Assembly: GCA_964517765.1 (NCBI GenBank) | Contig: CAZFEN010000012.1 | Span: 1 to 38,081, forward strand | Reading direction: 5' to 3' | Source of the DNA: Hydromicrobium sp964517765 | GTDB taxonomy: Bacteria; Actinomycetota; Humimicrobiia; Humimicrobiales; Humimicrobiaceae | DNA length: 38,081 nt | In this document: positions 25,685-34,044 of the stretch, piece after piece | Position numbering within the stretch: position 1 is the first letter of the stretch | Layout: each line of letters begins with the position of its first letter | Notes under the pieces: model-generated | The model's database searches: none | What the model saw: the letters and a program-made list of their open reading frames with translations, nothing else | What the model was told of the DNA's origin: nothing | Position numbers and translations under genes: made by a program

Positions 25685-27457
25685 TTACTCCTTTTCCTTT
25701 ATATCAAATTTTTCTTCAAAATAATTGAATACATCTTTCTCTTCAGCTTTATTTTTACCGGCAGGTTTAACTTTCCCTTTGTTTTCCGTATATCCCGGAT
25801 TATCATCCTTATTTTTCTTTTTGCCAAGCTCGAATTTAATCCTATAATCTTTACCGGTTACTTCTTTTATCACGCCTGATATTAAGTCGATATTGATACT
25901 TTTGTTTAAATGATCCCTGTGCCATTCTTTTTTTTCATCAAGATGGAAATATAATATGCCATTTTCTATCCTGACAGGCACGGCCTCGGTAAACATTGCA
26001 TGAACCGAGATTTTCTTCTTTTTTATATTTTGAGAGATTTTCTCCATATTGTTAGTAATGAGGTCAATATCTTCTTTTTTCCCTTTTCCGGTATCTTTCG
26101 GAACAGGCTTATCGGTTTTTTTCTTGTCTCCGGTATAATTACTTTGAATTTCAACCTCGTTTACCATTTTATTGATTTCCAGGCTATTTATAATATCGAA
26201 ATCACCCTCTTCTTTTTCGTAAGTATCTGTATCAGCTTTAGTCCCTCTATCTTCAGAATTTTCAATTATGCTTTTCTGCGCCGAATTGATCCTGCTTATC
26301 TCTTCCTTTAAAGATTCAAGCTGAGCTTCAATGATTCTTGTCTTCTTTTCTATTTCCTTATTATCAAGTATTATAAAATTAACAGCTTTGATCATTGCTG
26401 TTTTGAAAAAAACTTTTGAGTCTTCCCCCCATTTTATCTGCTTGAGCAGTTCCGTAAAAAGCTCCATGTAAAACTCTATTTCTTCTTTCTGCAATTTGTT
26501 TGCCTGATCCCGGTACCTTTCCTTATGATCCTCACTTAAGCTTATGATCTCGAAAGGATTATTATAATTCTTGATGACATACAGATCATACAGATGATCC
26601 AGAAATTCGGCTACAAATACTTTAAGATTTTGATTACTTCCAGTGATTTTATTTACCAGAAGCAATCCACCGGTTAAATTTTTCTCGATTAAAATATCCG
26701 TAAGTTCAAAAAGAAGTTCCAGATCGATAACTCCCAGAAGAGAGGTCACAGATTCGACCTCGATTTTATCCTCGCCAAATGCTGCCAGCTGTTCAAGTAT
26801 TCCATCGGCATCTCTCAAACTGCCGTCTGCATATTTCGAAATCAAATCAAGAGCCGGATCACTCATGGTTATTTTTTCCTTCTTTGCGATTTTCTGCAGT
26901 CTCTCTTTTATTTTATTCACCGGTATGGGAAAGAAATCAAACCTCTGGCACCTTGATAGTACGGTTGGAATGACCTTATTTGGTTCAGTGGTGGCCATTA
27001 TGAATATTACATGTTCGGGAGGCTCCTCCAGAACCTTAAGTAATGCATTGAAGGCTTCCGTGGTAAGCATGTGGACCTCATCAATAATATAAACTTTTTT
27101 TCTTAAGATATTGGGCAAATACTTTACTTTTTCCCTGAGTTCCCTTATCTCATTTATACCCCGGTTGGAAGCGGCATCGATTTCTACCACATCTACACTG
27201 GACCCGTTGGATATGCTTATACAATTTTCACATTTATTGCATGGATCGGGAGTTATACCTTTCTTGCAATTCAGGGCTTTTGCAAGTATGCGCGCAGTGG
27301 ATGTCTTACCGGTACCTCTGGGGCCGCAAAATATATAGGAGTGTGATAATCTATTATTGGATATGGCATTTCTTATGGTTCTGATATTGTATTCCTGGCC
27401 GATTATCTCATCGAAGTTCTGAGGTCTCCACTTTCTGTAAAATGAAATATAATTCAT
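25685..27457 (-). CDS. dnaX: DNA polymerase III subunits gamma and tau
   Basis: The clamp-loader ATPase, 590 residues as the full tau form. Walker A GPRGTGKT is at 45-52, the zinc module uses C64, C73, C76 and C79, Walker B is IIDEVHML around 124-131, and the sensor 1 region has IMATTEPNKVIPTVLSRCQRF. A charged, low-complexity region (about 395-470) precedes the C-terminal tau domain. At codons 478-480 there is an A AAA AAG slippery site with a downstream hairpin, predicted to give a 506-residue gamma-like form (see the separate entry). Upstream is the SRP RNA gene. No strong ribosome site is visible before the ATG. Confidence 0.96.
   Translation of the reverse strand: MNYISFYRKWRPQNFDEIIGQEYNIRTIRNAISNNRLSHSYIFCGPRGTGKTSTARILAKALNCKKGITPDPCNKCENCISISNGSSVDVVEIDAASNRGINEIRELREKVKYLPNILRKKVYIIDEVHMLTTEAFNALLKVLEEPPEHVIFIMATTEPNKVIPTVLSRCQRFDFFPIPVNKIKERLQKIAKKEKITMSDPALDLISKYADGSLRDADGILEQLAAFGEDKIEVESVTSLLGVIDLELLFELTDILIEKNLTGGLLLVNKITGSNQNLKVFVAEFLDHLYDLYVIKNYNNPFEIISLSEDHKERYRDQANKLQKEEIEFYMELFTELLKQIKWGEDSKVFFKTAMIKAVNFIILDNKEIEKKTRIIEAQLESLKEEISRINSAQKSIIENSEDRGTKADTDTYEKEEGDFDIINSLEINKMVNEVEIQSNYTGDKKKTDKPVPKDTGKGKKEDIDLITNNMEKISQNIKKKKISVHAMFTEAVPVRIENGILYFHLDEKKEWHRDHLNKSINIDLISGVIKEVTGKDYRIKFELGKKKNKDDNPGYTENKGKVKPAGKNKAEEKDVFNYFEEKFDIKEKE
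25938..26024 (-). promoter_or_regulatory. Probable programmed -1 ribosomal frameshift site in dnaX
   Basis: The heptamer A AAA AAG lies in the correct phase (26024-26018; codons ATA AAA AAG, residues 478-480). Eight bases later a hairpin can form: CTCGGT (26009-26004) with ACCGAG (25990-25985), a 13-nt loop, plus a U-G pair at the base. The -1 frame then adds 26 codons and stops at TGA (25940-25938), giving 506 residues instead of 590. The heptamer is the one used by E. coli dnaX. There is GGAG 17 nt upstream of the heptamer, further than the E. coli stimulatory site. Confidence 0.6.
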
Positions 27458-27505
27458 AATATTATAGTTATCTAATTATCCGGATAATAATAAATAATAA
27501 TAAAT

Positions 27506-27777
27506 GACCGTGCCGCAGATTTCGACTTATAATAACAAGTGCAACTCATGCAGTTGACTCCAGCCCGGCTTCCTTGTGGCACCCGGAGAATATTACTTAC
27601 CGCTGCTTCCTCTCGGATCTGACGGGGTTTGTAACTTTCCGCCGCACAAGACCTAACCTTCAACGCCACTTGCACGAGCGCTAAACCTCACTATCATAAG
27701 CCTCGTATCTGTTGATCGGTCTCACTATAGCGGATTGTGAGTTACAGGGCACCGCTGGCTCCCCACCTAGCACGGCC
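27506..27777 (-). ncRNA. ffs: Signal recognition particle RNA, large bacterial type with Alu domain
   Basis: The 272-nt RNA is closed by GGCCGUGC at its 5' end (27777-27770) and GCACGGUC at its 3' end (27513-27506). The 5' part, GUGCUAGGUGGGGAG then GCGGUGCCCUGUAAC, is the Alu domain; UGUAAC (27746-27741) is the conserved U-turn motif. The S domain has GUCAGAUCC-GAGA-GGAAGCAGC (27603-27625 region), the Ffh-binding helix 8 with a GNRA tetraloop. The sequence strongly resembles the B. subtilis 271-nt scRNA and, as there, is upstream of dnaX. It recruits Ffh for co-translational membrane targeting. An antisense-side open frame at 27472-27675 is meaningless. Confidence 0.95.
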
Positions 27778-27783
27778 AATTTG

Positions 27784-27789
27784 ATTATA
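27784..27789 (-). promoter_or_regulatory. -10 element of the SRP RNA promoter
   Basis: TATAAT on the minus strand ends six bases before the predicted 5' end of the RNA (27777), the spacing expected for a -10 box. The -35 region is AT-rich without a good match. Confidence 0.6.
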
Positions 27790-27846
27790 TAAAATTAATC
27801 CAAAAATTAAAACTGGCTAATGTACAATTTACCGGGAAAATAATTA

Positions 27847-27874
27847 TTGAAGATTTAATTTAAAGGTGTAGAAT
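27847..27874 (+). promoter_or_regulatory. Candidate promoter of the tandem MFS genes
   Basis: TTGAAG (27847-27852) and TAGAAT (27869-27874) are 16 bp apart, 54 bp before the ATG of the first MFS gene. The divergent SRP RNA promoter is 60 bp away. Confidence 0.45.
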
Positions 27875-27927
27875 TTTTATTTCAGGAATTCACAAGACAA
27901 AAACTTTATCCATTCACTATCATTTAA

Positions 27928-29109
27928 ATGATTAGATTAAGCAGGGGAATTAATAAAACCAAAATTTTTTTAAGTTTCAGTACACATCTGGTAACTGATA
28001 CTTATTCCAGTTTTATAGTAGGTCTTATCCCTATACTGACGGCAAAACTGGGACTCTCCCTATTTCTGGTAAGCATACTGACTGCGGTAAATTTTATTTC
28101 TAATAGTCTGACTCAGCCTTTATTCGGATATTTTTCCGATAAATATGGTATAAGATATTTTTTAATTGCAGGACCTCTGGTTGCTGCTATATTTATAAGT
28201 ACTCTGGGAATATTTCCAGTTTACTGGTTAATTCTGGTATTTTTATTCCTGGGAAATCTGGGAGTTGCGGCAATCCATCCTCCTACCGCAGCCACTGCCA
28301 GCCATGTAGGCGGAAACAGAAAAGGTTTTCTGAATTCCATAATATCTTTTGGAGGCACTATTGGTTTTTCGGTTGGTTCACTGATCGTTATTTTAATCGT
28401 AAATAAACTTGGTCTTAAGTTTACTCCTCTTGCAGCCATCCCAGGAATTATTATGGCTCTGGTCATCATGAAATCTGATCCATTAATCTTTCTGAGCGGA
28501 ACTAAGAAGTTTGAAACAGGTTTTATTAAAAAAATTAAAAAATTGAAAAAAGCAAAATTGGGTTTGCTCTTGCTGATAATATTTACTTCTTTTTCAAGAG
28601 ATTTAACGATTCTATCCATGCTCACATTTATGCCTCTATATTTTACCGGACAGGGAGTAAAACTTTTAAATTTCGGATATATAATCTTAGCTTTTATTTT
28701 GTTTGGAGGTATCGGCGGTCTTTTTGCCGGTTACTATTCGGACAGGATAAGAAAAAGAACAATTATGATACAAATTGGATTGATCATATCTGTACCTCTT
28801 TTTTATTTGATATTTATACTACCACTAAATATATCAATAATCTTATTTATACTGGCCGAATTTTTTATAGCTTCTACCCTCCCTTTATGTATCAGGGTGG
28901 TACAGGATATATTTCCGGGTAACGTAAGTCTCGCCTCTTCTATGGTTATGGGAGTAAGCGGAGGAACCGCAGCAGCAACTGTTATCCTTATCGGTAAAAT
29001 TGCAGATCATATTGGAATAATAAAGACTATAAATTACGTTTTAATATTACCAATCCTGGCATTTCTGCTGTTATTCTTATTCCCGCTGGTAAGATCAAAA
29101 TACAGGTAG
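27928..29109 (+). CDS. MFS transporter, fosmidomycin-resistance (Fsr) type, copy 1
   Basis: A 393-residue major facilitator with twelve hydrophobic segments. HLVTDTYSSFIVGLIPILTAKLGLSL near the N terminus is characteristic of Fsr/YfnC-like carriers. LTQPLFGYFSDKYGIRYFLIAG is the loop 2-3 signature, and GNLGVAAIHPPTAATASHVGGNRKG the central Fsr motif. In the second half, GLFAGYYSDRIRKR repeats the MFS loop motif. Known relatives export fosmidomycin; the natural substrate here is unknown. The 37-nt gap to copy 2 and similar sequence show a tandem duplication. No clear ribosome site precedes the ATG. Confidence 0.87.
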   Translation: MIRLSRGINKTKIFLSFSTHLVTDTYSSFIVGLIPILTAKLGLSLFLVSILTAVNFISNSLTQPLFGYFSDKYGIRYFLIAGPLVAAIFISTLGIFPVYWLILVFLFLGNLGVAAIHPPTAATASHVGGNRKGFLNSIISFGGTIGFSVGSLIVILIVNKLGLKFTPLAAIPGIIMALVIMKSDPLIFLSGTKKFETGFIKKIKKLKKAKLGLLLLIIFTSFSRDLTILSMLTFMPLYFTGQGVKLLNFGYIILAFILFGGIGGLFAGYYSDRIRKRTIMIQIGLIISVPLFYLIFILPLNISIILFILAEFFIASTLPLCIRVVQDIFPGNVSLASSMVMGVSGGTAAATVILIGKIADHIGIIKTINYVLILPILAFLLLFLFPLVRSKYR

Positions 29110-29146
29110 CGAATTGAGATTTTAGAAATATACAATCAGGTAAGAA

Positions 29147-30381
29147 ATGAATAAAAAGAACAGCCATTTTAATAAATTACAAATCTACATTTCATCAGGG
29201 AGTCATTTTATTATAGATATATACCAGAGTTTCATCATAGGGCTCATACCGGTTCTTACTTTAAAATTTGGCCTATCTCTTTTTGAAGTTGGACTTCTTA
29301 CTGCTACAGGTATAATTGCAAAAAGTCTCTTCTCTCCTATTTTCGGATACCTTTCGGATCGCCAGGGCATAAAATATTATATGATTGCCGGTCTGCTTAT
29401 AACTTCTATATTTTTAAGTCTGATTGGAATACTTCCCAACTATTTCTTCTTACTGACTTTTTTATTTCTTGGTAATCTGGGCGTCGCGGCTTATCACCCT
29501 GCAAGCGCAGCCATTGCCGGACATTTTGGCGGCAACAAAAAAGGATTTGGAAGTTCTATTATTAGTTTTGGAGGAATTTTCGGAAATTCACTTGGTGCAC
29601 TTTTAATAATATTAGTAGTGGAAAAACTTAATATAAGATTTACTCCCCTTGCCATGATTCCCGGATTAATTACAGCGATTATCCTGCTTAAATTAATTCC
29701 CCGTACACAGGAAAATAATACTGGAAACATCAAAAATCTTTTTTCAAGAATTAAAAAGGTAAATAGGGAAAAGTGGTATCGCTTATTCTTAATTATGCTT
29801 GCTACCTATTCTTTAAATATTACGTGGATCACTCTTGTGACTTTTATGCCCTTATATTATACCGCAGCAAATATAAACCTTATAAATATCGGGGTAATAT
29901 TACTCTTTTTTGGAATGCTTGGCGCAGCAGGGGGCCTTGTTTCCGGTTTTATCTTCGATCGCTATAAAAAAGGCATCTTAATCATACAGGTTGGCTTTAC
30001 TCTGGCCATACCGCTTTTCTTCTTTACTTTTAAAACCTCCGGTCTTATCTCCATAATACTCTTCGTTTTAGGGGGATTCTTTTTGATTTCAATTGCGCCA
30101 GTATGTATTAGAATGACCCAGGATCTCATGCCGGGAAATATGAGTCTGGCATCTTCTCTGATTCTGGGATTAGGTCCGGGACTTGCNNNNNNNNNNNNNN
30201 NNNNNNNNNNNNNNNNNNNNNNNNNNNNNNNNNNNNNNNNNNNNNNNNNNNNNNNNNNNNNNNNNNNNNNNNNNNNNNNNNNNNNNCTCTTGTAAAATAC
30301 GAGCTGATTTTTATTCTGTTTACTCTTATTCTTCTCTTTAGCTTCCCATTAACTGAAAAAGGTTTATCTCGCCATCATTAA
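29147..30381 (+). CDS. MFS transporter, fosmidomycin-resistance (Fsr) type, copy 2 (interrupted by a gap)
   Basis: Paralogue of the preceding gene: HFIIDIYQSFIIGLIPVLTLKFGLSLFEVG, SPIFGYLSDRQGIKYYMIAG and GNLGVAAYHPASAAIAGHFGGNKKG align with copy 1 throughout. The N run at 30187-30286 breaks it after GLGPGLA. The true C terminus is read from 30289 in another frame, as LVKYELIFILFTLILLFSFPL and on to TAA at 30379-30381. The apparent stop at 30295 is an artefact of the arbitrary gap length. Alignment with copy 1 predicts about 18 missing residues, so a real gap of about 57 bp. AGGT precedes the ATG. The end overlaps the convergent alcohol dehydrogenase gene by 18 bp. Confidence 0.82.
30187..30286. 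other. Assembly gap (100 N) inside MFS copy 2
   Basis: Exactly 100 N. The reading frame on the two sides differs, and comparison with the neighbouring paralogue suggests about 57 missing bases, so the length is a placeholder. Confidence 0.98.
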
Positions 30382-31527
30382 TATTTCCAGAACATCATCC
30401 TTGTTCAATTTAACGAAATTGCCCCTCGGTCCCTCTTCTGTGCATTTTTCTGCCATTTCTTCCAATCTGTCATAAGGAATATTCATTTCCTTTAAGGTAA
30501 CGGGCAGCCCTATTTCTTTGTAGAAATCCTTCAGCCGTTTTATCCCTTCCAATGCTGTTTTTTCAACATCCCTGAAATCAGGTTCCACATTCCACACTCT
30601 TACTGCAAATTGTGCAAACTTCTCCGGGTCCTTTTTGTATACATATTTCATCCATGCCGGGAAAATAGTAGACAGCCCGGCACCATGGGGGACATCATAT
30701 ATTCCGCTAAGCTCGTGCTCTATTTGATGAGAGGCCCAGTCTGCAATCCTTCCGGTACTGAGCAGGCCATTATGGGCAATTGTACCTGCCCACATAATCT
30801 CGGCACGTGCTGCGTAATTTTTCGGTTCTTCGAGCGCTAGAGAAACATTGTTTATAACTGTCTTTAAAGTAGCTTCACACAATCTATCTGTGAGGTCAAC
30901 ATCCTTAACAATGGTGAAGTATCTCTCCATTATATGTGCCATTATATCCGAAACTCCGCATGCAGTTTGATTAGGAGGAAGTGTATAGGTTATTTCCGGA
31001 TTTAATATGGCAAACCGGGGACGTAGCATGTCACTACCGACCGCTCTTTTGTATAGCCCTTCTTCATTCGTTATTACCGAATTACCACTGGATTCGCTGC
31101 CGGAAGCAGAAATTGTAAGAATCACCCCTACCGGAATGACTTTTTCCACACTAACTTTTCTGCTGAAAAAATCCCAGACATCTCCTTCATAATATACCCC
31201 TGATGCTATTGCCTTAGCAGAGTCGATTACACTCCCCCCGCCCGCTGCAAGGATAAAATCGATTTTTTCTCTGCGGCAAAGATCTATTCCTTTTTTAACC
31301 AGACCCAGCCTGGGATTGGGCTGAACACCGCCAAGTTCGATTATCTTAAGACCGGCATCTTTCAGCGACTTCAATACCCTGTCATAAAGCCCGTATTTCT
31401 TGATACTCCCACCGCCATAATGTAATAAAATCTTATTACCATATCTGGCTGTCTCGATTCCAACCTGGCTTTCTGCACCTTTTCCGAAAATTATTTTGGT
31501 AGTATTTTCAAATGTAAAATTCTCCAT
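30364..31527 (-). CDS. Iron-containing (group III) alcohol dehydrogenase
   Basis: A 387-residue NAD(P)-dependent dehydrogenase of the butanol dehydrogenase/YugJ/YqhD type. Start is ATG 31527, preceded by GGAGG five bases away; a reading to 31602 adds unrelated residues. ENTTKIIFGKGAES opens the protein. GGGSVIDSAKAIASG (about residues 95-109) is the cofactor-binding motif. DIMAHIMERYF and WASHQIEHELSGIYDVPHGAGLS supply the metal ligands (D, H, H, H). Lengths and motifs fit enzymes reducing aldehydes or making alcohols in anaerobes; the substrate is unknown. It follows the radical SAM gene by 29 nt, probably in one operon. Confidence 0.92.
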   Translation of the reverse strand: MENFTFENTTKIIFGKGAESQVGIETARYGNKILLHYGGGSIKKYGLYDRVLKSLKDAGLKIIELGGVQPNPRLGLVKKGIDLCRREKIDFILAAGGGSVIDSAKAIASGVYYEGDVWDFFSRKVSVEKVIPVGVILTISASGSESSGNSVITNEEGLYKRAVGSDMLRPRFAILNPEITYTLPPNQTACGVSDIMAHIMERYFTIVKDVDLTDRLCEATLKTVINNVSLALEEPKNYAARAEIMWAGTIAHNGLLSTGRIADWASHQIEHELSGIYDVPHGAGLSTIFPAWMKYVYKKDPEKFAQFAVRVWNVEPDFRDVEKTALEGIKRLKDFYKEIGLPVTLKEMNIPYDRLEEMAEKCTEEGPRGNFVKLNKDDVLEILMMAR

Positions 31528-31556
31528 CTTTCCTCCTGTAGATTTAAATGTTATTT

Positions 31557-32369
31557 TCAATGATGGAAATAAATTACAAAATTCAATTTTTGTTCCCTGC
31601 AAAATTTTTCTATATCCTTTTCGATATTATCCCAATACCCGCTTCCGGTAAAGTAAATACGCTCATATTCCTGCAGCAAATCCTGATGTTTACCCGAAAG
31701 CCACCTTCTTATACAGCCCCATACTGCTCCTGCTATGTTCAGGTTTTCAAAAATATACGAATCAGTTAACTTTTTAGTTTTAAGAACAATTTTTTTCCAA
31801 TCAGTGAAAAACGGAAGAATCGGTCCGATAAAAACATATGTTTCGATTCCCGCCTCTTTTAGTTTCTGAAGTGCCTCTATCCTTTTTTGTATAGAGGAAG
31901 TCGAAGGTTCGATCTCTCTTCTTAAAGTATCATCTGTGGTAGTAATGGTTATTCCAACCTGGCAGCTTTTAAATTGTAGAAGCAGATCCACATCTCTTAG
32001 AACAAGATTGGATTTGGTCAATATTCCCAGTTCAGGCTGTAATGGAATGAGTTTCTCCAGTATCCTGCGTGTCAGCTTGTATTTTCCTTCCAGTGGATTA
32101 TAAGGATCGGTGACAGAAGACATAAAAATCGTCTTACCTTTATATTTCGAAGTATTTTTCGGAATAAGATCCGGTCCGTTTATTTTTGCGTCAATGAACT
32201 TACCCCATGGTTCAGTATGCTCCGTGAATCTTTTCATAAACCTTGCATAACAATACAGACAGGAATGCATGCATCCGATATAAGGATTTATAACATAATC
32301 TGAGCCGGGCAGATTTGAACTACTTATTATTGATTTTGCTTCTATCTCTCTTATTTTTATCACTGACAC
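31557..32369 (-). CDS. Radical SAM protein, spore-photoproduct-lyase-like (COG1533)
   Basis: A 270-residue radical SAM protein with CMHSCLYC at residues 33-40 (C33, C37, C40; CxxxCxxC) coordinating the 4Fe-4S cluster. The preceding NPYIGC and the following YARFMKRFTEHTEPWGKFIDAK and FMSSVTDPYNPLE are typical of COG1533 proteins related to SplB and Rv2578c. TKSNLVLRDVDLL and TTTDDTLRREIEPSTSSIQKRIEAL are conserved too. The reaction is unknown; the family resembles DNA-repair lyases, but most members are uncharacterised. It lies 24 nt after the CMD gene and 29 nt before the alcohol dehydrogenase. Confidence 0.88.
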   Translation of the reverse strand: MSVIKIREIEAKSIISSSNLPGSDYVINPYIGCMHSCLYCYARFMKRFTEHTEPWGKFIDAKINGPDLIPKNTSKYKGKTIFMSSVTDPYNPLEGKYKLTRRILEKLIPLQPELGILTKSNLVLRDVDLLLQFKSCQVGITITTTDDTLRREIEPSTSSIQKRIEALQKLKEAGIETYVFIGPILPFFTDWKKIVLKTKKLTDSYIFENLNIAGAVWGCIRRWLSGKHQDLLQEYERIYFTGSGYWDNIEKDIEKFCREQKLNFVIYFHH

Positions 32370-32393
32370 AAAACATCAAGGATTATGAGCCGT

Positions 32394-32827
32394 CTATTCT
32401 TTTTCTAATCTATCTATTACAGATGTATATTTTGCCTGTTTGCTTCCTGCACTCACCGACATAGCAATAGCAAGGGCTTCAGCTATTTCCTCTTTTGATG
32501 CCCCTGCTTTAATTGCCTTCCTGTAATGGTATTCGATACAGGGAACACAATCTGCCATTACCGAATCCGATAGAGCAATCAGTTCCTTGATCTTTTCNNN
32601 NNNNNNNNNNNNNNNNNNNNNNNNNNNNNNNNNNNNNNNNNNNNNNNNNNNNNNNNNNNNNNNNNNNNNNNNNNNNNNNNNNNNNNNNNNNNNNNNNGAA
32701 CACAATCTGCCATTACCGAATCCGATAGAGCAATCAGTTCCTTGATCTTTTCGTCCAGAACATTAGGCTTGTAAACAGCATCCGCAAATTTCGCATAAAG
32801 TTCATTAATTTCTTCTGATATAAACAT
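32394..32827 (-). CDS. Carboxymuconolactone decarboxylase/AhpD-like protein (interrupted by a false gap)
   Basis: The N run and a 55-bp duplicate split this gene. When the gap and one copy are removed, 279 bases remain, an exact open frame of 92 residues. The result has LDEKIKELIALSDSVMADCVPCIEYH, the CMD/AhpD helix with the redox CxxC (C42, C45) and downstream histidine H49, then GASKEEIAEALAIAMSVSAGS, the family's second helix pair. Start is ATG 32827 with GGAGG six bases upstream. AhpD-like proteins act as peroxidase/disulfide reductants; CMD proteins are decarboxylases. The CxxC favours the redox group. It heads a group with the radical SAM protein and alcohol dehydrogenase. Confidence 0.88.
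32543..32752. other. False assembly gap: 55-bp identical flanks around 100 N
   Basis: The 55 bases at 32543-32597, just before the N run (32598-32697), are repeated exactly at 32698-32752, just after it. The two contig ends therefore overlap by 55 bp, typical of a k-mer assembler with k=55 that failed to merge them. The real chromosome has a single copy and no gap. Confidence 0.95.
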
Positions 32828-32946
32828 CTTTGCCTCCTTTAGGTAATAGTTGAATGTTTTTTTTGTGGAGAACCATAATCTCTTCGCAATAGCCTGTATG
32901 AACACATAATTCATTGCTATGAAACTATTACTTATACTTCCGTTGA

Positions 32947-34002
32947 TTATGGTTTCAAAATACCCTTCTTAACAAGTTCCTCCGCAATCTGGACCACATT
33001 CAATGCCGCACCTTTTCGAAGATTATCGGCTACGCACCACAGCACAAGTCCGTTCGGACAGCTCGTATCTTTTCTTATTCTTCCAACAAGGACTTCATCG
33101 CGATATTTATAAACATCAAGAGGAGTGGGATAATTTCTCTCATTTTCATCACCGCGGGCATTCTCACCTGTCAGATCATCCATTAAAACTATACCGGGCG
33201 AATTTCTTAAAATATCACGGGCTTCTTCGGGATTCAATGATTTTTCAGTTTCTATCCATATTGATTCTCCATGTCCGACAAAAACGGGAACACGCACTGC
33301 AGTAGCAGAAATCCGTATATTTTGATCTCCCAATATTTTACGTGTCTCGTAAACAAGCTTTAACTCTTCACGTGTATAATTTTCCTCCATGAAAGGTTCT
33401 ATATGAGGTATGCAATTAAAAGCTACCGGACGGGAAAAGACTTTTGGATTAAAGGCAATATTTTCAAGTGATTCCAGTGCCATGGGTGTCTGACGGCGAA
33501 GTTCCTCTGGTCCTTCCACACCCCATCCGCTTGTAGACTGATAGGTTGAAATTATTATTCTTTTTATCCGGGCAGCTTTATGTAAAGGAGCAAGAGCTAC
33601 AACAAGTTGAATTGTCGAGCAATTAGGACTTGCAATAAAACGCACTCCTTCCTTTATTGCATCGGCATTGACTTCAGGAACAACCAGAGGAACATCTTCA
33701 GCAAGACGAAAATCCCTTCCGTTGTCTATGCATATTGCACCGGCATCTTCAGCTGTTTTCCTCCATGTCACACTGGCTCCTCTTGCTCCTTCTTTTCCGG
33801 CAAAAAGAACCAGATCGGCACCCTTAAAAACGTTCTCAGTTGTTTCCTCGACCAGCATCGATTCTCCTGCCAGTATTTTGGAACGTTCCCGTGTCGCGGC
33901 AACCCCTGGCGGCCACTCGCAGGGAAAATTTCTTTCTTTCAAACAATGAACGATAGTTTCTCCTACTAATCCAACTCCTACGACTGTTACTTTTAAAGCC
34001 AC
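32947..34002 (-). CDS. asd: Aspartate-semialdehyde dehydrogenase
   Basis: A 351-residue NADPH-dependent enzyme of the aspartate pathway, reducing aspartyl phosphate from aspartate kinase. SPNCSTIQLV contains catalytic C128. The following blocks include STYQSTSGWGVEG, VAFNCIPHIEPF, VRVPVFVGHGESIWIE (catalytic histidine), and a C-terminal VGRIRKDTSCPNGLVLWCVADNLRKGAALN. The N-terminal dinucleotide motif is GVGLVG rather than the usual GATGAVG. Start is GTG at 34002 with AAAGGAG six bases upstream. It has its own promoter candidate at 34045-34074. The partner kinase gene is 12 kb away on the same strand. Confidence 0.93.
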   Translation of the reverse strand: MALKVTVVGVGLVGETIVHCLKERNFPCEWPPGVAATRERSKILAGESMLVEETTENVFKGADLVLFAGKEGARGASVTWRKTAEDAGAICIDNGRDFRLAEDVPLVVPEVNADAIKEGVRFIASPNCSTIQLVVALAPLHKAARIKRIIISTYQSTSGWGVEGPEELRRQTPMALESLENIAFNPKVFSRPVAFNCIPHIEPFMEENYTREELKLVYETRKILGDQNIRISATAVRVPVFVGHGESIWIETEKSLNPEEARDILRNSPGIVLMDDLTGENARGDENERNYPTPLDVYKYRDEVLVGRIRKDTSCPNGLVLWCVADNLRKGAALNVVQIAEELVKKGILKP

Positions 34003-34044
34003 TTATAACTCCTTTACAACCTCACATAATAACGCACGTAATAG

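Noticed and set aside
27475..27488. 14-bp palindrome ATTATCCGGATAAT between SRP RNA and dnaX
   Set aside because: Perfect but short and without a T run; could be an RNA processing or operator site, but nothing else supports it.
27472..27675. Open frame of 67 codons on the minus strand
   Set aside because: It lies inside the SRP RNA, whose structure and conserved motifs explain the sequence; the frame has no ribosome site or family match.
29147..30295. Premature stop or frameshift in the second MFS gene
   Set aside because: Caused by the placeholder gap length; the correct frame resumes at 30289 and reaches a good C terminus.
32543..32752. 55-bp direct repeat as a genuine repeat or attachment site
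   Set aside because: The copies abut a 100-N run exactly, and collapse restores an intact gene, so it is an assembly artefact.
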